A stretch of 5,457 bases of DNA from Silvimonas sp. Lineage in GTDB: Bacteria; Pseudomonadota; Gammaproteobacteria; Burkholderiales; Chitinibacteraceae. Below are positions 1 to 5,457 of the stretch, piece after piece. The stretch covers positions 1 through 5,457 of the forward strand of contig JASLES010000365.1 of NCBI GenBank assembly GCA_030151005.1. The letters are read 5' to 3'. Under the pieces are notes generated by a model. It was given only the letters and a program-made list of their open reading frames with translations. It made no database searches and was not told the DNA's origin. The position numbers and the translations under genes were made by a program. Position 1 is the first letter of the stretch, and each line of letters starts with the position of its first letter.

Positions 1-2331
1 GTGACCGTTCGGGTCGACGCGTTGCTTGTAGGCTTCGAACGGCGCCAGCTCTTCGCGTGACAGGAACTCATACTTGGTGATGCCGATGCCGTGCTCGCCC
101 GAGATCACGCCATTGAGATCACGTGCCACCTGCATGATGCGGGCCACGGCGTGATGCGCACGTTGCAGCATCTCGTAGTTGTCGGAGTTCACCGGCAAGT
201 TGGTGTGCACGTTGCCGTCGCCGGCGTGCATGTGCAGCGCCACCCAGGTGCGGCCCTTGAGCACCTGACCATGCAGGGCGTTGACCGCTTCCAGAATCGG
301 CTTGTCGGTGCGGCCACAGAACAGCGCTTCCAGCGCGCCCTGCAGCTCACGCCGCCACGACACCCGCAGTGCGTAGTCCCGCATGCCGTGATAGACGCTT
401 TGCGGCATGTCGGCCGCAGTGACGGCACGCTCCAACGGTGCTTCCGGCCAGGCATCCGTGTAAGACTCAAACGGCGCGTTCAGGTTATCCAGCAGCCACT
501 GCCAGCGCTGGCGCACGGCGGAAATCTGGTTGAGCGCCGATTCACGGCGATCGCCAATCAGTTCTTCATGGCTGACCGCCGCGTCGCTCATATCCATCGG
601 CAAACGGCCACGGGTAAAGAACACCGTCAGCGCGTCCAGCAACTCCAGCTTGTTGTGGATGGAGAGTTCAATGTTGATGCGCTCGATCGCGTCTGAGTAC
701 TCGCCCAGGCGCGGCAGCGGAATCACCACGTCTTCGTTGATCTTGAAGGCGTTGGTGTGTTTGGCGATGGCCGCAGTGCGGGCACGATCCAGCCAGAATT
801 TCTTGCGTTGCTCGCCCGTGACGGCAATAAAGCCCTCGCCGGAACGCTGGTTAGCCAGCGCCACCACATGCGATGCGGCCTGACCCAGCTTGTTTTCGTC
901 GTCCGAAACAATATCCGCAATCAGCACCATCTTGGGGCGACCACGGCTCTTGGCCTTGGTGGCGTAACCGACGGCGCGCACATAGCGCCAGTCCAGATGC
1001 TCCAGACCGGCCAGTTGCACGCCATCCAGACCGTCGATGTAATCCTTGATTTCCACAATCGCCGGCACTGCACGGCTGACTTCGCCAAAGAATTCCAGAC
1101 ACACGGTACGGGTGTGCGCCGGCAAGCGGTGCAGCACAAAGCGCGCGGAGGTAATGATGCCGTCCGTGCCTTCTTTCTGGATGCCCGGCAGGCCGGCCAG
1201 GAATTTATCGGTAACGTCTTTGCCCAGACCAACTTTGCGGAAATCCTTGCCCGGAATCGTCAGGACTTCTTCGCGAATCAGCGTTTTGCCATCAGGCTTG
1301 TAGCGCGCCACTTTGAAGCTGGCCGACGGGGCGTCATGAATTTTGGAGAGGTTGTGGTCCAGCCGTTCGATGAACATCCAGTTGCCATCCGGATCAACCA
1401 TCTTCCAGCTGATGAGGTTGTCCAGTGCCGTGCCCCACAACACGGCTTTCTTGCCGCCGGCATTCATGGCTACGTTGCCGCCAATACAGGAGGCATCTGC
1501 TGAGGTCGGATCAACCGCGAACACAAGACCTTTCTCTTCCGCCGCTTCCATCACCCGGCGGGTAACCACCCCCGCGCCGCATTGAATGGTGGCGACTTCA
1601 TGATCCACGCCAGGAATACGGCGTATTTCCACGCCGTTGTGCCGATCCAGTTTTTCGGTGTTGATGACCGCTGACATGGGCGTCAGTGGTACGGCGCCAC
1701 CGGTATAACCGGTACCACCGCCACGCGGGATGATGGTGAGGCCGACTTCGATACAGGCCGCTACCAGCGGCGCCATTTCTTCTTCGGTGTCCGGATTGAG
1801 CACCACAAACGGGTATTCAACACGCCAGTCGGTGGCGTCGGTCACGTGAGACACGCGGGCGAGGCCGTCAAAACAGATGTTGTCCCGACGGGTAATGCCG
1901 GACATGCGCTTCAAAACCTGCTTGCGCAACGCGGCGGTATCGCGGAAACCGTTCGAGAATGCATCGACCGCCTGGCGCGCACGCGCCACCAGGATGCCAA
2001 CCTTGTCATTACCGTCGCGGCGCTTCTCGATCTCTGACAGCCGATGCTTCATGGCATCGACCAGCATGGCCAGCCGCTTGGGGTTGTCCAGCAGGTCGTC
2101 TTCCAGATACGGGTTGCGTTTGACGGCCCAGATATCGCCCAGTACCTCAAACAGCATGCGGGCAGATCGGCCCGTAACGCGCTCGCGGCGCAGTTCTTCC
2201 AGCGTGTGCCAACCGTCTTCGCCCAGAAGGCGGATCACGATCTCACGATCGGAAAAAGACGTGTAGTTGTAGGGAATCTCTCGCAGACGGTCGTGCTGTT
2301 GAGGGAGGTTGGCGGCGGTCAAATCGGCCAT
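1..2331 (-). CDS. Large DUF3683/FAD-linked oxidase flavoprotein (GlcD / D-lactate dehydrogenase-like), 3' end outside window
   Basis: The frame is open for 777 codons from the ATG at 2331 to the window edge, so the C-terminus is missing. The N-terminal part (about residues 1-130, starting MADLTAANLPQQHDRLREIP) matches the DUF3683 type. An FAD-binding PCMH-type domain follows at about 160-400, with R203 and the glycine loop GGGTG 204-208, then DPTSADAS 274-281, IGGN 283-286 and NAGGKK 290-295. The FAD-oxidase C-terminal domain follows, with the metal-site motif HMHAGDGNVH 700-709 and SGEHGIG 744-750. The family oxidises 2-hydroxy acids such as D-lactate or glycolate, passing electrons from FAD to a respiratory acceptor. 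From memory, proteins of this architecture are near 1,270-1,280 residues and end in iron-sulfur/CCG-type domains, which would lie beyond position 1. The substrate is not decidable here. The start is chosen because the conserved N-terminus begins there. The bases before it (cccccatcc) contain no good Shine-Dalgarno sequence. No frameshift was found in the stretches I translated. Confidence 0.92.
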   Translation of the reverse strand, partial: MADLTAANLPQQHDRLREIPYNYTSFSDREIVIRLLGEDGWHTLEELRRERVTGRSARMLFEVLGDIWAVKRNPYLEDDLLDNPKRLAMLVDAMKHRLSEIEKRRDGNDKVGILVARARQAVDAFSNGFRDTAALRKQVLKRMSGITRRDNICFDGLARVSHVTDATDWRVEYPFVVLNPDTEEEMAPLVAACIEVGLTIIPRGGGTGYTGGAVPLTPMSAVINTEKLDRHNGVEIRRIPGVDHEVATIQCGAGVVTRRVMEAAEEKGLVFAVDPTSADASCIGGNVAMNAGGKKAVLWGTALDNLISWKMVDPDGNWMFIERLDHNLSKIHDAPSASFKVARYKPDGKTLIREEVLTIPGKDFRKVGLGKDVTDKFLAGLPGIQKEGTDGIITSARFVLHRLPAHTRTVCLEFFGEVSRAVPAIVEIKDYIDGLDGVQLAGLEHLDWRYVRAVGYATKAKSRGRPKMVLIADIVSDDENKLGQAASHVVALANQRSGEGFIAVTGEQRKKFWLDRARTAAIAKHTNAFKINEDVVIPLPRLGEYSDAIERINIELSIHNKLELLDALTVFFTRGRLPMDMSDAAVSHEELIGDRRESALNQISAVRQRWQWLLDNLNAPFESYTDAWPEAPLERAVTAADMPQSVYHGMRDYALRVSWRRELQGALEALFCGRTDKPILEAVNALHGQVLKGRTWVALHMHAGDGNVHTNLPVNSDNYEMLQRAHHAVARIMQVARDLNGVISGEHGIGITKYEFLSREELAPFEAYKQRVDPNGH

Positions 2332-2354
2332 GGATGGGGGCGCTCGCGGGTTCT

Positions 2355-2376
2355 AATCAACGTTTGAGGGTTGATT
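2355..2376. promoter_or_regulatory. Perfect 7-bp inverted repeat in the flavoprotein gene's leader
   Basis: The arms aatcaac (2355-2361) and gttgatt (2370-2376) are perfectly complementary around an 8-base spacer, with the near arm 24 bases upstream of the ATG at 2331. On the minus strand a -10-like TAAAAT (2379-2374) overlaps the distal arm, but I see no convincing -35 about 17 bases further up; the closest hexamer, ACTTTA, is poor. The repeat could be a small operator covering a promoter, or a leader hairpin. It lies outside the composite palindrome, which begins at 2400. Function is inferred only from position. Confidence 0.35.
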
Positions 2377-2457
2377 TTATCGAAAAAACGCGAGGCTAAA
2401 GTCCCATTTTTACTAGGGTTTTTACGAGGAGCCTGCCCACGGCCTTTTCATCACTGC

Positions 2458-2557
2458 GTTTTGGGCCAAACTTGCGATATGCAAGGCACAAGTCACGCGG
2501 TGGTACGAGTACCACAAGTGGCTTGTAACGCAGCAGATCGCAAGTTTCGCCCAGAAC
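2458..2557 (+). repeat. Nested hairpin element, copy A
   Basis: The outer stem pairs 2458-2478 with 2537-2557: 19 of 21 positions are Watson-Crick and one is T-G. Inside it comes box 1, GCAAGGC (2481-2487). A 9-bp stem follows, acaagtcac (2488-2496) with gtggcttgt (2518-2526), including one T-G pair. The tip is a perfect hairpin, gtggta (2500-2505), loop cgag, taccac (2510-2515). Box 2, AACGCAGCAGATCGC (2527-2541), follows the stem directly and overlaps the outer stem. Order and spacing match copies B and C, while the stem sequences differ. Confidence 0.8.
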
Positions 2558-2564
2558 CCGCAGG

Positions 2565-2664
2565 GCCGGCTCAGCACAAGGCCATCCGCGGCGTTACGCG
2601 CCTTGCCAATAACCGGTTATTGGCTGCGTTGCGTGCCTTGCGGCTAGCCTTGTGCTGAACCGGC
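2565..2664 (-). repeat. Nested hairpin element, copy B (opposite orientation to A)
   Basis: The outer stem pairs 2565-2582 with 2647-2664, 17 of 18 Watson-Crick; the exception is G-U on the minus strand. Read on the minus strand, box 1 GCAAGGC is at 2641-2635 and box 2 AACGCCGCGGATGGC at 2595-2581, matching copy A's box 2 at 12 of 15 positions. The tip is a perfect 20-bp palindrome at 2605-2624 (centre aaccggtt). The short stem beside the boxes is weaker than in A, with ACGC/GCGT as its clear core. Only seven bases separate this copy from A. Confidence 0.72.
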
Positions 2665-2755
2665 GCAGAGACGAAAAGACCATGGGCAGACTCCCAGCTC
2701 CAAAATGGGACTGTTTGATGTGCACATGCAACAAATCCGGTGCATGACAACGGTG

Positions 2756-3829
2756 TTACGAGGGCTCCGGTGCCAGCCGTAATTCCATGGTGGCAAGGCG
2801 GGGTGAGCGTGCGTGTTCCAGTAGTTGGCGCCGCAGATTGCGGTACTGGTTTTCGTGTTCCTGGGCCGCGTCACCTTGACCGTGGCACCGGCACAACTCG
2901 GCCAATGCAGAGTGAGTATTGGCCATCAGATGCTGCGATCCCATGCTTTGCGCCAGTTCCAGCGCCCGGTCCAGTTCATCGGTGGCCGAATCCAGTGCGC
3001 CTTCAGCCAGGCTGCATTGCCCCAGCCACAGCATGTTGGAGGCTTCACCCCAGGTGTTGATGTGCAAACGGTTGATCTTGAGCGACACCATCAAACTCAT
3101 ACGGGCCCTTGCCAGATCTCCGCGAGCCAGGTCAATCTGGCCCAGCACGCTGTAAATCTCTGCCTCGTATTCGTAGTTCTTGTCTGCCCGCACCAGCGGC
3201 AAAGCCTGTTTGAGCGTGGCAATGGATTCACCCTGCAAACCCAGGCGCATCAGATCAACGGCAATGTTGATCAGGCAGCAACTGGTTAGCTGGGCGTCGT
3301 CCCGTTCCTCGGCCAACACGGCGGCGCGGCGATGATGCGCCAGTGCAGAGTCGTATTGTTCATGCGCATACAGCAGTTGACCAAGGCCAATATGGGCACG
3401 GATGCGCACTTCGGGAGCGATATCGATATCCGGCAATTCAATGCAGGCGCACCAGCAATCGCTGGCATGTTCGTATTCGCCCCGGGTGTAATACACCCGC
3501 GCCAGCATTTGCAAGGCCTCACCACGCTCCTGCCCCATACCAAAGCGCTCGCCACGCTCCATGGCAGTCAAGAGGGCATCGTGCGCTTCGGTATGACGGC
3601 CGAACATGTGCAGCGCATTGGCTTCCACCACCAGCGAGGCAATCTCGCCCTGGTGGTAGTCCGCGCTTTTGGCCAGCTCGCGGGCGCGCCCCGCAAGAGA
3701 GAGTGATTCGGCACTTTGTGAGGAAACGAGTTTCCTGGCCCGCTCAATGAGCGAGTCTACTTCCTGTTCCACCATGGTGATTTCCATCCCGTGGGCTCGT
3801 CTGCGGAGCATCATCTCCGCTGGTCTCAT
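2756..3829 (-). CDS. TPR-repeat protein, seven repeats, no recognisable effector domain
   Basis: The product is up to 357 residues, ending in TAA at 2758-2756. Helical repeats of TPR character recur about every 40 residues, starting near 62, 103, 143, 183, 222, 262 and 302. Examples are the GLGQLLYAHEQYDSALAHH segment (148-166) and VLGQIDLARGDLARARMSL (228-246). A 40-residue period is longer than the canonical 34 and resembles the TPR solenoids of MalT-like and sensor proteins. There is no signal peptide or membrane segment, so it is probably a cytosolic protein-binding scaffold. Eight cysteines cluster as CWCAC (125-129), C184-C185, C272 and CRC (313-315). The start is uncertain: the ATG at 3829 has AGGGG 14 bases upstream, too far and inside repeat C. 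ATGs at 3814 and 3811 have a GGAG that is too close, and ATGs at 3787 and 3775 would shorten the protein by 14 or 18 residues without touching a repeat. Partner and pathway are unknown. Confidence 0.85.
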   Translation of the reverse strand: MRPAEMMLRRRAHGMEITMVEQEVDSLIERARKLVSSQSAESLSLAGRARELAKSADYHQGEIASLVVEANALHMFGRHTEAHDALLTAMERGERFGMGQERGEALQMLARVYYTRGEYEHASDCWCACIELPDIDIAPEVRIRAHIGLGQLLYAHEQYDSALAHHRRAAVLAEERDDAQLTSCCLINIAVDLMRLGLQGESIATLKQALPLVRADKNYEYEAEIYSVLGQIDLARGDLARARMSLMVSLKINRLHINTWGEASNMLWLGQCSLAEGALDSATDELDRALELAQSMGSQHLMANTHSALAELCRCHGQGDAAQEHENQYRNLRRQLLEHARSPRLATMELRLAPEPS

Positions 3830-3836
3830 TGCCAGC

Positions 3837-4004
3837 TATGGAACCCCTGAACGAGACTTTCCGAGGTTGGGCGAGGTTGATTCAGGATGAGCTGCAAGGC
3901 GTAAACCGCAGGCGTAGCACCGCTACGGCGAGGATTTACAACGTGGCAGATCGCCTGAAGCAGGCTTGCACCACCCGGAAAGGACTTGTTGCAGGGGTTC
4001 CCTA
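3837..4004 (+). repeat. Nested hairpin element, copy C, with its own long flanking inverted repeat
   Basis: The ends are a perfect 10-bp inverted repeat, GGAACCCCTG (3840-3849 against 3992-4001), with two more pairs outside. Further matched blocks continue inward: AAC 3850-3852 with 3988-3990, TTTCCG 3858-3863 with 3976-3981, and TTCAGG 3881-3886 with 3954-3959. The core has box 1 GCAAGGC (3894-3900), then an arm gtaaacc pairing with ggatttac (3932-3939) with one bulge. The tip hairpin is cgtagc (3913-3918), loop acc, gctacg (3922-3927). Box 2 AACGTGGCAGATCGC (3940-3954) matches copy A at 13 of 15 positions. The element ends 8 bases from the TPR gene's furthest upstream ATG, so it would lie in that gene's leader or promoter. 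Confidence 0.78.
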
Positions 4005-4094
4005 TGCAGCGAATTTAGCACGTCGGTATGACAACACCAGTTGCACCGCAGCATGAAAACAGCCCGCCACAACCGGTGGTCACGTGTAAAAACA
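4005..4094. other. Remainder of the yqhD-TPR gap, nothing firm found
   Basis: These 90 bases lie between repeat C and the yqhD stop. On the minus strand they contain a four-base-pair ccac/gtgg hairpin around 4068-4080 followed by gggctgtttt. This is too weak to call a terminator. TTGTCA and TAAATT hexamers occur but only 11 bases apart, so they do not make a sigma-70 promoter. Any promoter for the TPR gene would have to lie here or inside repeat C. Confidence 0.4.
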
Positions 4095-5252
4095 TCAACC
4101 TGCGGCGGCGACGATGGCGGCGCAATCTGCCGGAGTCAGGCGTCCGTGCTCACCCAAAGCGGTACGGCCGTGGCGGATCAATTGTTCCTCCACCTTTTTG
4201 GCGGCTTCGTGCGGATCAATGCCATGAGCTGACAAACGGACGGGCACGCCCATATGCTCAAAGAACGCTGCCGTGGCCTCAATGGCGGCCAGTGCCAGTT
4301 CACGCCCCTCCCCGCTCAGGCCCCAGACACGGCGGGCGTATTGCACCAGCTTGTCCTCTTTCTCTGCAAGGCAATGGCGCAACAGCGACGGCAGGGTAAC
4401 CGCCAGGGTTTGCGCGTGATCCAGCCCGTAAATGGCAGTCAGTTCATGACCAATGGCATGCGTGGCCCAGTCTTGCGGTTGCCCCACGCCCACCAGACCA
4501 AAGAGCGCCTGATTAGCACCCCACATGACGTTGGCGCGGGCTTCTTCGTGTACCCCATCTAACAGTTCTGGCCCCAATTCTGCCAGCGTGGCCAGAATGC
4601 CTTCGGCCAGCCGGTCCTGAATACGTGCCTCGGCCGGGTAGGTCAGATATTGCTCTGTGGTGTGTACAAAGGCATCGACTACGCCGTTGCCCAGTTGGCG
4701 GGCTGGCAAGCTGGCCATGACCGTGGGGTCGAGCACGGCAAAACGCGGGAACACCAGCGGGTTCTTGAAAGACAACTTGTCTTGCGTTGCAGAGCGCGTC
4801 ACCACCGAAGCCAGATTACTCTCTGAGCCCGTGGCCGGCAGCGTCAGCACCACCCCCAGCGGCACTGCGCTTTCCAGCTTGATACGGTTGCCGACAATCA
4901 ACCAGGGGTCTAATGCCGGATCAAGCTCAATCGCGGCGGCGATAAACTTGGCACCGTCAGACACAGAGCCGCCACCAGCGGCGATGATCCAGTCTGGTTT
5001 GAGTTCGCGACCCAAGGTTACGGCCTTCATCAGCGTATCGAACTCCGGATTGGGTTCGATTCCGGAAAACTCGGTGATAGCGGCGTGGCCCAGCGCGGCG
5101 CAGATCTGGTCATACACGCCGTTTTTCTTGATGCTGCCACCGCCATACACCAGCAAGACGCGGCTACCTGCGGGGATTTCATCCGCAAGGCGCGCGATCT
5201 GGCCAGCGCCAAAATGCAGGCGGGTGGGGTTGTGAAAGGTAAAGGGAATCAT
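4095..5252 (-). CDS. yqhD: NADPH-dependent iron-containing alcohol dehydrogenase / aldehyde reductase, YqhD type
   Basis: The protein has 385 residues and is collinear with E. coli YqhD (387 residues) by recall of its sequence. It belongs to the group III metal-dependent alcohol dehydrogenases, cytosolic enzymes that reduce short-chain and lipid-peroxidation aldehydes with NADPH. The N-terminal dinucleotide domain has GGGSIKKNG (37-45), GIEPNP (64-69) and GGGSVSDG (93-100), then TLPATGSESN (137-146). The C-terminal metal domain keeps all four expected ligands: D193 and H197 in VVDAFVH, H265 in QDWATH, and H279 in GLDHAQT. These correspond to E. coli D194, H198, H267 and H281. The N-terminal THFP-like segment HNPTRLHFGAG fits the family. 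The ATG at 5252 has GGAG eight bases upstream. No AraC-type yqhC regulator is visible in the window. The gene appears intact, and the assignment is firm at family level. Confidence 0.95.
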   Translation of the reverse strand: MIPFTFHNPTRLHFGAGQIARLADEIPAGSRVLLVYGGGSIKKNGVYDQICAALGHAAITEFSGIEPNPEFDTLMKAVTLGRELKPDWIIAAGGGSVSDGAKFIAAAIELDPALDPWLIVGNRIKLESAVPLGVVLTLPATGSESNLASVVTRSATQDKLSFKNPLVFPRFAVLDPTVMASLPARQLGNGVVDAFVHTTEQYLTYPAEARIQDRLAEGILATLAELGPELLDGVHEEARANVMWGANQALFGLVGVGQPQDWATHAIGHELTAIYGLDHAQTLAVTLPSLLRHCLAEKEDKLVQYARRVWGLSGEGRELALAAIEATAAFFEHMGVPVRLSAHGIDPHEAAKKVEEQLIRHGRTALGEHGRLTPADCAAIVAAAG

Positions 5253-5260
5253 GGGCGGGG

Positions 5261-5264
5261 CTCC
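5261..5264 (-). promoter_or_regulatory. Ribosome binding site of yqhD
   Basis: The minus strand reads GGAG, then eight bases, then the ATG at 5252. It is the only well-placed Shine-Dalgarno sequence among the three complete gene starts here, and it supports the chosen yqhD start. Confidence 0.65.
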
Positions 5265-5279
5265 GGGAGGGCGCGGGAT

Positions 5280-5302
5280 GCATGCGCGTCAGCGGCGCAT
5301 GC
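5280..5302. repeat. Perfect 8-bp inverted repeat upstream of yqhD
   Basis: The arms gcatgcgc (5280-5287) and gcgcatgc (5295-5302) flank a 7-base spacer, 27 bases upstream of the yqhD ATG. No T-run follows on either strand, so it is not a typical Rho-independent terminator. It could be an operator or a leader hairpin. The 114-base gap between the upstream stop and yqhD has no other structure I would defend, and no clear -35/-10 pair. Confidence 0.4.
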
Positions 5303-5366
5303 CCGAAAAGGTCATCCCCACATACATGGGCGCGCTTTGCGCTGCCATCAAGCCCCGGCTGGCTTT

Positions 5367-5457
5367 TCAGTCGTTACCGATCCGCGCTTCCAGCTGTTGC
5401 AGCCGACTGTAAGTACCCGGCCGCACGATGCGGTTGAAGATTTCCAGATAGCGCTTG
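5367..5457 (-). CDS. C-terminal 29 codons of an unidentified protein
   Basis: A frame enters from the right edge on the minus strand and ends at TGA (5369-5367). The visible C-terminus includes YLEIFNRIVRPGTY and ends SRLQQLEARIGND, an amphipathic, probably helical tail. The fragment is too short to name, and I do not recognise it. Codon choice is GC-rich at third positions, like its neighbours, and the orientation is the same as yqhD. The 114-base gap to yqhD leaves it open whether the two are cotranscribed. Confidence 0.55.
   Translation of the reverse strand, partial: KRYLEIFNRIVRPGTYSRLQQLEARIGND

Larger units (their letters stand above)
2400..2712. repeat. Composite palindrome of about 313 bases enclosing two opposed hairpin elements (A and B)
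   Basis: This fills most of the 424-base gap between the TPR stop and the flavoprotein start. The ends are a perfect 11-bp inverted repeat, AGTCCCATTTT at 2400-2410 against 2702-2712. After an asymmetric internal loop (16 bases against 6), 2427-2458 pairs with 2664-2695. Of these 32 positions, 26 are Watson-Crick, five are G-U if the minus strand is read as RNA, and one (2453/2669) is a true mismatch. Elements A and B sit head to head inside. In both, the GCAAGGC box lies exactly 22 bases inside the shared ctgcg that ends this arm. The whole can be read as an inverted duplication of a roughly 150-base unit, or as a small non-coding mobile element with imperfect terminal inverted repeats. No ORF of substance and no transposase lie inside. 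I did not see a clear target-site duplication. Confidence 0.8.

Noticed and set aside
91..696. Plus-strand 201-codon open frame
   Set aside because: It lies wholly antisense to the flavoprotein gene, whose protein has clear FAD and metal motifs. The plus-strand translation is low-complexity in H, R, V and Q, as expected of a shadow frame.
757..1503. Plus-strand 248-codon open frame
   Set aside because: Antisense to the PCMH and cap regions of the flavoprotein. No recognisable domain and no ribosome binding site.
2371..2658. Plus-strand 95-codon open frame in the gap
   Set aside because: It runs through the palindromic elements A and B, so its codons are dictated by the inverted repeats. The peptide resembles nothing known to me.
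2458..2664. Integron attC sites
   Set aside because: The elements are imperfect palindromes, but they lack the GTTRRRY/RYYYAAC core boxes, and no integrase or gene cassettes are present.
2400..2712. CRISPR array
   Set aside because: There are only opposed hairpins, with no direct repeats at regular spacing and no cas genes.
4361..4395. Further GCAAGGC box inside yqhD, with similar hits near 5185, 3510 and 2791
   Set aside because: The heptamer is common in GC-rich coding DNA. None of these has the second box or the nested stems at the right distance.
4657..5235. Plus-strand 192-codon open frame
   Set aside because: Antisense to yqhD, where every expected motif is read on the minus strand.
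5351..5369. Rho-independent terminator after the partial right-edge gene
   Set aside because: Only a five-base-pair aagcc/ggctt stem is present, and no T-run follows on the minus strand.

Overview
The window looks like chromosomal DNA of a betaproteobacterium, possibly of the Neisseriales type. The GC content appears moderately high, all genes share one strand, and the largest gene is the DUF3683/FAD-linked oxidoreductase that I associate mainly with betaproteobacteria. The taxon is inferred from gene families, not from a marker gene.

All four genes are on the minus strand, so transcription runs from high to low coordinates. From right to left they are: the last 29 codons of an unrecognised gene (5367-5457); a complete yqhD-type iron-dependent alcohol dehydrogenase/aldehyde reductase (4095-5252); a complete orphan TPR protein of seven repeats (2756-3829); and the first 777 codons of a large DUF3683-FAD oxidase-type flavoprotein that runs off the left edge (1-2331). 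No shared pathway is evident. YqhD detoxifies aldehydes using NADPH, the flavoprotein probably oxidises a 2-hydroxy acid, and the TPR protein is presumably a protein-interaction scaffold.

The least ordinary content is in the two gene gaps. The 424-base gap between the TPR gene and the flavoprotein holds a roughly 313-base composite palindrome (2400-2712), made of two opposed copies (A and B) of a nested hairpin. The 265-base gap between yqhD and the TPR gene holds a third, related element, C (3837-4004). All three carry the same box pair: GCAAGGC at the 5' side and AACGyvGCrGATsGC at the 3' side. The paired arms around and between the boxes differ in sequence between copies but remain complementary within each copy. 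That pattern indicates a dispersed element conserved for its fold. I do not recognise it as a named family, and it is the best candidate here for something undescribed.

I saw no rRNA, tRNA, CRISPR array, transposase gene or phage gene. Smaller palindromes lie just upstream of the flavoprotein gene and of yqhD.
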